DNA of 64,000 nt from Chlorophyllum brunneum (lineage: Eukaryota; Basidiomycota; Agaricomycetes; Agaricales; Agaricaceae). A model generated the notes under the pieces. The model was not told the origin of the DNA. It saw only the letters and a list, made by a program, of their open reading frames with translations, and did not search any database. A program made the translations under genes and the position numbers. The stretch covers positions 1,302,001-1,366,000 of the forward strand of contig OY756142.1 of assembly GCA_963576785.1 (NCBI GenBank). Direction: 5' to 3'. Shown here one piece after another: positions 1 to 10,431 of the stretch. Position 1 is the stretch's first letter, and each line of letters opens with the position of its first letter.

Positions 1-127
1 CGGAGACCGCGGCAGCGTCAACGAGGCCTCTCATCAGGTCAAGAAAATAGAGCTAATGTGAGTATGATTACCCTCATACCAGTCGATGAATGTGGGATGA
101 AAAGACTAGTGGTTGGAGGGAGCTCAT
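1..127 (-). CDS. possible 5' fragment of an unidentified gene
   Basis: A weak candidate cut by the left edge of the window. An ATG at 127 opens 16 codons to a GTATGA donor at 79; a 52-nt intron (28..79) with a TTGAC/CTGAT-like branch region ends in GAG|, and an open frame continues off the edge (1..27). The Ser/Leu/Arg-rich start would suit a mitochondrial or secreted N-terminus, but too little is present to identify a family. An alternative reading is that this is just the distal promoter or 3' flank of a neighbour. If real, it shares the strand of the CENP-A gene, with about 300 bp between them. Confidence 0.2.
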
Positions 128-423
128 ATGTTTTGTTGCCCTTGAGCAACATTTGGGCATCCAATGATTTGTCCTTGATCTAATATGACTGCGTTCAGCT
201 TTCGCGTCTTCAACTGGGAGCGTAGTATGCTGACGTTCATAACATCGCGCAGGTTATTCAACCCCTTAGACCAGTAATACATAACGGGCATGTTGTCAAT
301 CATTCTCTTGTTTTAAACATGATAATTGCCTGGTATACAAAACGATAGTGCTCAACATGACGAAATAAGGGTTCAAATACAATACGGTAGATCTGCAACC
401 AAAACCAACACGGGGGGGAGTAT

Positions 424-1106
<683 letters not shown>

Positions 1107-1265
1107 TTAGGATGGTAGGGTGTGGGGGTGGACAGGGGTGGACAGGGAGTGAGCAGGTAAGTAAGTTGACCACAGAGGTGAGTTCAACAGTGTCCAAATG
1201 CGGAAGGCAAGTCTGACCCTGATTTAGGGGCTTGCGGAATCTCTGCGAACGTTCTTGCCGGGCAA

Positions 1266-1273
1266 TATATAAA
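1266..1273 (+). promoter_or_regulatory. TATA-box-like element upstream of Gfd2-like gene
   Basis: TATATAAA lies 46-53 bp before the ATG at 1319, inside the divergent CENP-A/Gfd2-like promoter. Position and sequence fit a TATA element; no experimental start site is known. Confidence 0.4.
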
Positions 1274-1318
1274 CGTCTACTGCGCTCTTCAACTGTGCAC
1301 CCAGCTCTTGTTTCTGAC

Positions 1319-2773
1319 ATGTCTGAAGTCGTTACTGGCTACTACAGATACACCGATGTCTGGTTCGAATGGTACAAAGTCATACCCGATGCAGACGACG
1401 GTGCTGTCCTGAAAGCAATTCTCGGTCTGTTTCATCGTCTCTGCTTAACCGGTGGCAATTAAGCACCGTTTCTCAGCTCACGACTCTCTCGTACACCCCG
1501 AACATCCATTACACATCGAAGGTATCAAAGGCATCCAGCTTTACCATGGTACGCACATCCTAGCACGCCCACGGTACGGTGCTCATCCATGTTCTAGCCA
1601 CTTTCGAGTCTGGTGAAACGAGACTCTGCTTCTCGTCTGCTCAAGTCGACTATGTCCGCTACTGGCTACACGCCATGAAACTTACCAAGACACTCCTTCC
1701 GATGCCATACTCTGATTGTCTGATTGTACCCTCCGACCTGAAGCATGTCACAGAGCATACGTACCTAGATGGGGGTGCACTTCGTAGTGCAATCAAAGTA
1801 TGTCTCCGTTCGGCTCGCTCGTTCAGCGAGATTTGACGCGCACACAGAACCTAGATAAACACAACAAACGTCTCAAAGGGAGTAACCCAGCCCTTCTCTC
1901 ACGTCGACACACATTCCAACGCACACGAGAACTCGTGGCAGCAAAGTCTGGGACGTGGTGTGCCATTGACTTTGAGGGCTGGGAACGCGATCATACCGTT
2001 ATCACCGAGATGGGATATAGTATTTTGCGATGGGATGAGGATACTGGTGAAGAGGTGAGGGAGAATGGGCATTGGATTATCAAAGAGGCGGAGAGGTATA
2101 GGAATGGGACGTATGTCCCTGACTTTCGCAACGTGAGTGTTTTTCGGTTTCCCAAGCTTTCGTAGTCTGAGTTTGTATGGCTACAGGCGTACAACTTTGG
2201 ATCAAGCGAAAGAATTGCAAGAAATACGTTCAAGTCCCGCGTGGCTGGATTGATCGATAACCTCAGGATAAATGGTCCTTTGTACCTCGTCTTCCACGAC
2301 AACAGTCAAGATATCAAGTACATGAAGTCACCCTCCATTGATGCGCCGCTCGATGACCTTTCCTACCTTCTCCCGGACAACACTCCCACATCTGGACTCT
2401 TTGTCGTTGACACTTCAGATTTGTTTGGTGCTTTGATAGGCCTATCGACAGGACAGCGACGGTCGCTGGAAAAGACATGTAGGATGCTGCAAATCTCGAC
2501 ATCCTTTTTGCACAACGCGGGAAACGATGCCTATGTGAGTAGCTCACCGGATGGAGAGGCTGGCTGACACGCGATGGATAGTATACGCTCGAAGCAATGA
2601 GACGAATGGCGCAAGGCGAGGCGGTCGACGAACAACGGGAGAGACGTTGGCCGGATCGTACAGCAGCAGGAACGGTTGAGGTAGAGTTCAAACCTTGGGA
2701 AGAAGATAGTGATTATTCCGAGGACGAAAAAATGGGACCTAACATTCGTAACACAACGACTCCACGAAACTGA
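1319..2773 (+). CDS. Gfd2/YDR514C-like protein with RNase H-type nuclease fold
   Basis: Model: join(1319..1424,1477..1548,1598..1797,1848..2132,2187..2534,2582..2773), 400 aa. The C-terminal half matches the Gfd2/YDR514C C-terminal domain: an acidic first strand (CAIDFEGWE, about 164-172), a central FHDNSQDIKYM segment, VVDTSDLF, and an HNAGNDAYYTLEAM segment resembling the exonuclease III motif of DEDD nucleases, with Tyr where DEDDh enzymes have the pre-motif His context. Yeast Gfd2 is a multicopy suppressor of an mRNA-export helicase mutant, so an RNA-linked role is plausible but inferred. The N-terminal 160 residues contain a folded-looking region that I do not recognise. The protein ends in an acidic tail. 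Introns are 46-54 nt, all GT-AG. Confidence 0.85.
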
Positions 2774-2881
2774 CTAGAAGCTATGAGAAGGAAAAGCTTA
2801 TTATACTAGTAGAATTCCGGATTAACAAGAGAGTGTATATGTAGGGTATCGGTGGCACGAATGAGGCAAGGTGGTGGCTTG

Positions 2882-4410
2882 TTAGTTTGTTTTCTTATCG
2901 TCATCATCGTCGCCCTCGTCGTCGGATCGGTCGTCGGTTGCAACGTTGGTGGTAGCGGCCCTATTCGAGAGTGAGATAAAATGGTTACGGCAAAAGGGTG
3001 GGACGCACCTCCAGAGAATGCGCAACATGAGATAGTACCAGAAGAGGTTGAGAAGTTGAAGGAGGACGAGGGGAGCGAAGACTTGATACTTCATCCAGGA
3101 GAGGAGGTATACACCTTCAGACCATACCCAACGCTTGGAAGAGTCGCTGGGAAGGGGTTGAGTATGAAGAAGTAGAGGAGGAGGGGATACATACGGGATG
3201 AGGTCATACTCATACCAAACGGACCAAAGCATGACGAGGTTGAGGTAATGACGGAAATATCTAGACGAGTATGGAGTATAGGAAGTGGATAGGGAAAGAG
3301 AGACTCACGTCCAAATGGCGATAAAAACGACGAAAGAGACCATTTTTGTCTTTTCCCATTGAATGTAATTCAAGAGCTTGGAAAAGGCCAAGAAGGTATC
3401 GGGGATATCCATACTCATGAAAACGGCGTTGCCAATCAAGGTGAGGTTGATGAGGTAGCTCCAACTGATAGAGAGGATGAGTTTAGGGGACGTGACAACT
3501 TGGAGATGGAGATTACCCGACGAGCCATAGAGTGACGAAGTGGTGTGCTACAAGCTCGTAGTAGTCTTTGCGGGGTTTTTCGAGACCAAGGACGAGGACG
3601 ATGAGCTGCTGGCACCAATAGGCGGATTGCATGAGGTAGTAGCGTTTGAGGTGGGGTTTCATGTCCCAGTGGGGGTAGTCTGAGGGAAGGTGAGTTGGGC
3701 GAGTAGGGGGGGTAAAAGGAGACTCGCCAATCCAGAAGGCGTGTGTGCGATACCAATATGTTGGAAGGTGGGCCATGACGTACTAATGGGGGGTGAGGGT
3801 GATGTATTGGCAAGCTGGGGGGGACACACGTAGCCGGAATAGCCAAAAAGGGCAAAGTAGACCAAGGCATAGCCCTGTTCGCAGAATCTGTCAATCTTGG
3901 CGGGTTTTCTGAGGCCAAAATATAGGGCGACAGGCTTGAAGAGACGGGAGGAGAGAGACTGGCGAACAAAAGACCAAAAGACGATGTAGTAGGCGACGAA
4001 GACGAGGTCCCACCAAGACTTGGCATAGCGGGGGTCGTCGTCGGGAGAGGTGGGGACGCGACCGGAGAGGAGGAAGATGTGTGCAAAGGGGTTCGGGGCG
4101 CGTGGAGAGATGTATGGGGCGAGGAGGTGCCAGTTTGCATGGAGAAGGAGGGGGACGAGGAGGAGGGGGACGGCGTCGGCTGGAAAGAGGTGAGGGGGGA
4201 GGGCGGGGGAGGGCTGGGGACGTACACGGGTAGACAGCCCAGCGGAGGTGGGGGGGCACGGGCGGGGGGAGTGCGGGAGAGGAGGGGCGGTCCGGGGTGT
4301 TTGAGCCGAGGGGACTGGGGGAGGTGAGCAGGGGCAGAGAGAGAGAGGGCAGGGACGCACGTCTGGGGCATGAGGGGCCCGGTGAGGTGGTGTTCGTCTG
4401 TGGTGTTCAT
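2882..4410 (-). CDS. LAG1: ceramide synthase (LAG1/LAC1 family, TLC domain)
   Basis: Acyl-CoA-dependent ceramide synthase of the ER membrane. Model: complement(join(2882..2960,3009..3146,3195..3260,3309..3464,3517..3679,3728..3782,3830..4179,4226..4314,4361..4410)), 381 aa. The residues shown are multiple hydrophobic helices, the Lag1 motif region with [20 protein letters not shown] (di-His near 227-228), an amphipathic QWEKTK loop, a [14 protein letters not shown] segment, and an acidic C-tail typical of CK2-regulated yeast enzymes. The intron at 3680..3727 uses a GC donor (GCGAGT); removing it restores the family reading FWI-DYPHW. Four introns are exactly 48 nt, and three of these (3680..3727, 3147..3194, 2961..3008) are stop-free in frame. 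The start codon lies only 46 bp from that of divergent REX3. It supplies ceramide upstream of SUR1 at 28.4-30.1 kb. Confidence 0.93.
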
Positions 4411-4456
4411 CGGTGTTGGTCCGTGGTCGTGTTCGTCGCACGTGACCCCCACCACC

Positions 4457-6180
4457 ATGCTCCCTACCATCAGCCTCTTCCACACCCTGCCCTGTCCAGA
4501 CCCCGCCTGTCCTCGTCCCAGCTGTCTCTTCTCCCACGCTCCACCCCCTCCCCCTCCCCCCAAGCGCCACATCCCCTCACCCACTCCCCCACCCCCGAGC
4601 AAGCTGCAGAAACTTGGCCCGCCACACCGTCCACTCGCTGTCCCCACAACCTCTCGCTCCATCGTCCGGCCTCCCACCCCCTCCCTCCCTCCTCCTCTCC
4701 AGAATGGCCCCCCCGTCCTCCGCGTCAACCCTGCACAGTCGAGCGTCCCCCTCCCCGTCAGACAGGTCCGTCCATCACACCTCATCCACCCTCTCTTCTG
4801 ACCCCAGATCAGACCATGCTCAAGACTCTCTACGACCACTTTACCGTCCTCTACAATTCTATATCCTCCCTAGATCCATCTCTCGCCGCACAACACGCTC
4901 TCAAGCAGGAGGACGACGTCTACCAAAAGTCCACCAAACTCACCTACCGCAATGTAAATCCTCTCCCTTCCTTCTTACCCTTATCAAGCTCACCACCCCA
5001 GGCTGTCATTCAATCTGTGGCCGCTATCAAACGTCGCCCACCCCCCACCTCACTATCCCATCCTTCTGTCGGCACAGAGGTCCAGATCAGATCTCGCGCT
5101 GACCAGGCAGAATCCCTACAGAGTTTGGCCCTCACGCCCGCCCACCTCGCCCCATTGCTCCTCTCCATCCAAGATATGCAAAACTGGGGGTACATGCTTG
5201 ACATTCCCCAGGGCCCTGGTGGCGATCAACCCTGTTTGGAGGGCAAGGTCATGAAATGTGAACGCTGTTCCCAGCCCTTCCAAGTTTCTCCCACCGGCTC
5301 TGATACAGAGTGCCTCTACCATTGGGGTAAACTCCAAACAACCAAAGCCGGAGGTATGACCCCCCTTTCATACTTCCCAACCTCCTTACTCAATCCCCTC
5401 ATCGTCAAGGAGAGAAACTTCGCGTCTATACATGCTGCTCTCGACCCGCCGTCGAAAGCGAGGGTTGTGTCCATGGCCGACACGTATTTTACGAGTCCGC
5501 ACCCGACGACCTCCATTCACGCCATGCCTTTTCAACCCTACCACCCCCTTCCCCATCCACCAACGCTCTCGACATTGCCGCTATCGATTGTGAGATGATA
5601 TACACCACTGGAGGTCTCCGAGTTGCTCGTGTCTCCCTCATCGATGGAAAGGGCAGAGAAGTCTTTGACAAACTTGTTCGAATGGACGACGATGTACATG
5701 TCATGTACGTCTTTGTATCCTCCTCTCACAACAGCTCTCAATCCCTTTGGCAGCGACTACATCACTCGATTTTCCGGCGTGAGCAAAGACATACATTCCA
5801 AGGCTACTTTACCCCTCTCATCCATCCGAAAATCACTTGACTCTATCCTCAACTCTGACACTATCCTCGTTGGTCACGCCCTCGACAATGATCTGCGGAC
5901 AATGCGAATTGTGCACCATAAATGCGTGGATACTGCCATCCTCTTCCCCCATAAAGCAGGACCGCCCTATCGCAGAGCCCTACGAGATTTGTGCGTACCC
6001 TGCATTCTCGTTCTTGTCTGTTTATTCACTTTTGTCAGGGTACGAGAAAAGCTGGGCAAAATGATTCAGACCGGGGATGCTTCCACTGGCCATTCGTCCG
6101 CTGAAGACGCCTCCGCTTCTCTCGATCTCGTGCGGTGGTACATTCTAAATCAGCCCTCGTCATCAACCTCAAAGACATGA
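4457..6180 (+). CDS. REX3: RNA exonuclease 3 (DEDDh family)
   Basis: 3'-5' exoribonuclease of the Rex3 type, which in yeast matures RNase MRP RNA and other small RNAs. Model: join(4457..4765,4813..4953,5002..5353,5410..5704,5754..5990,6039..6180), 491 aa. The N-terminus has a CCCH-like zinc motif (CPDPACPRPSCLFSH) characteristic of Rex3, followed by a Pro/Ser linker to about residue 103. A Cys-rich element (CERC, then CCSR) precedes the exonuclease domain: D327 and E329 in AIDCEM, the second acidic motif in GHALDNDLRTM (about 406-415), and His plus Asp in HSSAEDASASLD near the end. All DEDDh residues are therefore visible. Introns are 47-56 nt and GT-AG. The acceptor at 5409 has a nearby alternative (5413), changing one residue. 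Confidence 0.93.
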
Positions 6181-6243
6181 CAATTGTATCTGACGTCTGT
6201 ACAAGTATATTTCAGTTCTATGGTACAATCTGGTGTGCGACTG

Positions 6244-7695
6244 TCAGAAGAGAGTGATGCAGACAACCTGTGAGGATTCTAGAACTTCGAGGATTATGCC
6301 GTCGTAACCGTATACTGTGGACACGATCAACAGTTATCTCCAAACTATGACACTCGGGACGTACGGCGTGTTGTCGGGTTGGGCAGCTGCAAACTGTCCT
6401 CGTCGTCTGTTCTGTTCAGGACCATTGAAGGCGGCGGTTCCTTCGGACTCAGGAAATGGCCGATTGTTTCGAAACGGTCATAGAATCGCTTGCGGGGAGG
6501 TGTATCTAAAAGTGTTGACAATATTGAGTCTAGCAACGAGTGAGACTGGGCCCGAGCTGACCATCCTCATCATCTTCGGGTTCGCCTTCGATTTCCCAGT
6601 TGCATCGTTTGTACCGTTGGAAGAGAGGGGATCCGGGCTGGGAGAATCAGAGGTAGGACGGAGTGGAGCTGAGCAGCGACGTACAATGTTTGTGTGCATT
6701 ATAATTTTCTTCACGGTATGTGTGCTGCCAGAGATGAAAAAGTCGAGCCCATGTTGGAAGTAGTTGTAGAAATCTGTCATCAACCAGACGTCAATCTGTT
6801 ATGATAGAAACAGGATAGGACGTACAGTCTGATTCTCCATTATCTTCCTCGTTTTTCTCGGTGGAGTGGATCGTCATACGTTCATCCTCTTTATAGTGCA
6901 CCCGCAAGGGCGGCCCGAGATCCAGAGTCAAGTCCTGAGCTGTCGTTTGGTGTAGTCGGATATGGAGGCGCTTGACATTTGTTGGATAAAAGTACAACCG
7001 AATCCCGTCGTGTACCTAGCAATATCAAGATTATGACAGGTTGAGCTAGTAGAACGAGTCACCTTGATAATCGCACGTTCGACATCGCCGTGCATAGCTG
7101 CGCATTCTGTTACTTCGTCTAAAGCATCTTGAACCTTGCCTTTCTGCGAAATTAAAATCTTCTTGACCTCATGTAACCGATCTTCGACCTCCTGCCCTTT
7201 CAACCCATCAGGAACACCATCTTCCTCAAAGCTAAACCAAAGTCCTGGATACTTCAAATCATCCGAACCAGAACTCGAGGGATAGGTTGGTCCAAAGGTC
7301 CGACTTACGCCTACCCTCCGTAACACCTCTTCTGGAGAAGAAAGTACAGTGTCCTTGTACTTTAAGATTAGAGGCGGACCGGAATCTCGGAGGGCATGGA
7401 TGGAGATGGTGTGGAGGCGTTGGTGTGTACCGGAGAAGAGGAGAGAGATGTGTGGACGGAGGTGGAGGATTATGGGAGTTGTTGTGTGTGTGTCTGGGTC
7501 GAATTTGACGTCTACTTGGGGGAAGTGGTGTTGTAGTCTGCGGAGTGTTTCGAGGATTGTCCAGAGAGATAGACCTGGATGAGATATGAATGGGTTGGGG
7601 TGTTTAAATAAAATGAAGAGGGAAGTACCGATTTCGAATATACCAATGCCCGAGCCTGGACGTATGTCGAACTCGAGGGTGGAATACAACGACAT
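6244..7695 (-). CDS. PHAF1/UPF0183 (C16orf70-like) family protein
   Basis: Model: complement(join(6244..6314,6365..6505,6562..6637,6685..6773,6826..7015,7063..7574,7629..7695)), 381 aa. Family landmarks: N-terminal GSGIGIFEIG and LSLWTILETL, FPQVDVKFDP, LHLRPHISLLFSG, GVSRTFGPTYP, WFSFEEDG, then YNYFQHGLDFFISGSTHTV and KRFYDRFETIGHFL. Animal PHAF1 is linked to autophagy (binding of PI3P with BCAS3); a comparable role in fungi is inference. All introns are GT-AG, 47-56 nt; the last 71-nt exon is needed to reach the conserved GYDGIILEV ending. It is divergent from DPB2, with 98 bp between start codons. Confidence 0.9.
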
Positions 7696-7793
7696 TGGTC
7701 GTGGATGCGGCCAAGAGCTAGCGCTGAGCAGCAAGAGAGTGCTTGCCCAGTTTGGATATGGCGCGCAGACGCGTTGCTCTGAACCTATCATCA

Positions 7794-9861
7794 ATGGCAG
7801 ACGCGAGGCAGCGCACCATTATCAAGGTAGCATTATCTGCTCTACAGGAACGCAGACACTAAGAGTTGCTTCAGGTCTTTAGAAAATACAGCAATGCTCT
7901 CGGACCAGATGCCCTGAGCTTTATCGAGGAAATTCTCCAAGAACACGAAATTGCCGAGCAAGACCTTGAATCAAGTATAGAAACCCTTGCCCGGGACTAC
8001 AATAAGCAAGATGGTAAGCTGCTCCGGTTTGTGTACGGCAGAACTGGATAGCGATTGCATAGATGCGACTATGAAGGTCTCCGTCGAGGTACTACGGCGC
8101 GTTTATGCGAACCTGCAGGACCAGGACGATGACGAAGAGGTACATAAGGATGGGCTGAACCCAGAGAATCATCTGTTCTTTGTGGACGCTTATGAGATGC
8201 CCAGGTGGCATTGGTCAAACGAGCGCGGTGCCTTTGAGCGGTGCGTATACATTTACAAAAATCTCATACTCGCTCCGTTCCGATGATTGGTCAAGTGCAT
8301 CAGGTCCACTGTCAGTTTCGGCTTCTCCAGAGTCGCGTATAACTGCCATTCGGGACAGACTTGATATTATTCGTCAGTGTATACTCCGGAACGAACATTT
8401 TGCACCTTCGACGATTCCTTCTCGAGATCGAGAGAAACTCGTCACTCTCAAATCTACCAAACAACTACTTGGGCGACCGGGGCAGCGGTTTTTGCTACTA
8501 GGCATGCTTACGCACAACAAGGAGGGTGAAATGTGTTTGGAGGATGCGGATGGCAGTGTGGTGTTGGATTATTCTACACTCGTGAGTTCTTTCGTGGCCG
8601 TCTAGCGAGTGGAAGCTTCATGGTGATAGGACGAACCTGGTGAAGGGCTGTATACCGAGGGGTGTTTTGCGCTTGTGGAAGGAGAATATACGGAGGACGT
8701 CACCTTGAAAGTTATTGCGATCGGACAGCCACCCTCAGAACCTCGTGCCACGGCTCAGTGAGTACTATGGTCATCGTCTTTATTCGCCCTTTCTGAAGTG
8801 GTTAGATCAATATACGGACACATTGACTTCATGGGAAAAGGTTCTACTTCAATATTAGAAGATGTGAATGAATGCCTGCTCTCATTTTAGAAAACTGGGT
8901 TGATTATTTCCAACCACAGGCCCATCTTGCCCTCCGTGTCCGGGAAGAACTGCAACAAACGAATTTTTTCTTCCTATCGGACGTGTGGTTGGATGTCCCA
9001 GACACGCTCAGAAACCTCCAAAGGATGTTTGACAACTGCATCGAAAATGACTTTATCCCCAAGATTATTGTGCTTTGCGGAAACTTTTCAAGCAAGTCAA
9101 TATCACAAGGGAGCGGGAGAGATATACAACGGTTTCAAGGCAAGTTATATTTTCGACCTGCGTCCATCAGACTAATAAAAGGACCTTAAGATGGTTTTGA
9201 TGCGCTCGCAGACCTTGTGGCTCAGTACCCTCTGATAGTGCGCTCCACGCATTTCATGCTCATCCCTGGTCCTCTGGACTTGGCGCTCAACTCAATACTT
9301 CCTCGGAGACCGATCATGTCGAGTTTCACCGCCAAGCTGAAGAACAAAATTCCCAAAATTCATTTCGCGACAAATCCTTGTCGTATCAAATTCTTCGACC
9401 AGGAGATCGTGATATTTAGGGAAGATATCATGTCCAAAATGTTGCGCAATATGGTGGGAGCGAAACCCAATGTTTCGAGCACGGACTTGAAGCGCTATGT
9501 AAGCCAGGTTTTGTCTGATACTCCAGAACTCGCTCATCCTTGCGTCGTCACAATAGCTCGTTCAGACAATTTTAGACCAAATGCACCTCAGCCCTCTGGC
9601 TCTAAATATTCAACCAGTGCTTGCGGATTACGACCACTCGCTCCGACTGTACCCATTACCCACAGCAGTACGCGAATACCAAACCTCCGCTCCAGCTACG
9701 TTATAGCTGATTCGAATTGATAGCTCGTCTTAGCAGATAAATATGACAGATACAAATTGACCTACATGGGTTGTCATGTCTTCAATCCCGGAACCTTTGC
9801 CAGCAACAGACCCGCTTTCTGGATGTACAAACCAGCCGAACTGAATTCGGAGGAATGGTGA
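7794..9861 (+). CDS. DPB2: DNA polymerase epsilon subunit B
   Basis: Second-largest, non-catalytic subunit of the leading-strand polymerase, needed for CMG helicase assembly. Model: join(7794..7826,7875..8013,8063..8240,8296..8581,8630..8757,8806..8863,8920..9139,9191..9498,9557..9667,9724..9861), 532 aa. It shows the Dpb2 N-terminal segment ([17 protein letters not shown]), the OB-like region with [20 protein letters not shown], and the inactivated calcineurin-like phosphoesterase fold ([47 protein letters not shown]). Intron 9140..9190 uses a GC donor (AAG|GCAAGT). The 3' end is ambiguous: reading through gives GAA-TGG-TGA, but the same bases form a GTGAGT donor at 9858 that could splice to 10008 and end at 10113, restoring the family's Glu-Glu-Cys ending. 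Confidence 0.92.
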
Positions 9862-10431
9862 GTTTCTTACATCCTTGTGTGAAGAACATCATTTTGATGC
9901 CTGGCGCCCGGCAAGTGTCCTTGACGTACCAGTTGACGAGTGATGATTTTTTCCGGCGAGCTCGGGGCAATGGAGAGCAGTAGGAAGTTTGTTTATTTAT
10001 TTTAGAGTGCAATAGCCAGAGTAAAGCTGCGTCAAGTGTATGATACGCGGAGTGCTTGGCTGAGTTTTCAGAGTACATACGCGTCAACATTCTACTCAGG
10101 ATTGACTCGGTGACAAAGGCAACATTCCAAAAAGGGAAGGTGATCGGGCGCCTGACATTTAATGGTGTTCGGCCCTCGGCGTGCCAACACAGGGCAAGTT
10201 GTGGTGCCAGCTTCGTTTGCCCTGACGGTCTTGTTCCCCAAACATTCCTTCCCAAACCACATCCCCTCTCGTTTTTCTTACCGTTCAGGCCAACACTTGC
10301 ATCGTACATGTCCTCGCGTCTTTGAAGACCTCTCACCCGATTACCAAGTCGTGCGCGTTCTCAATTCCGTTGGTGGCGCTTGCTCACCCAATATGCGTCT
10401 TTGCTCTTCTAGTACTCTGGGAGATATCTCA
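9862..10431. other. DPB2 3' flank and BLTP2 promoter
   Basis: No independent gene is supported. The first 250 bp could hold an alternative last DPB2 exon (10008..10113). From 10162 the frame of the next gene is open upstream of its chosen ATG, with an in-frame ATG also at 10393, so the BLTP2 N-terminus could be longer. Confidence 0.5.

Noticed and set aside
3261..3308. Tempting read-through isoforms of LAG1 lacking introns
   Set aside because: This particular 48-nt intron contains an in-frame stop, unlike three of its neighbours, so it is not part of the stop-free set.
3436..4839. 467-codon minus-strand open frame over LAG1 and REX3
   Set aside because: It is GC-skewed low-complexity sequence antisense to, and in the wrong frame of, two well-supported genes; the LAG1 family motifs lie in other frames.
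4297..5598. 433-codon plus-strand open frame overlapping REX3
   Set aside because: Its middle part contains true REX3 exons, but the ends are intron or promoter sequence; the spliced model gives full family motifs.
9782..10336. 184-codon minus-strand frame
   Set aside because: No ATG start supporting the full length, antisense to DPB2 exon 10, no protein-like features.
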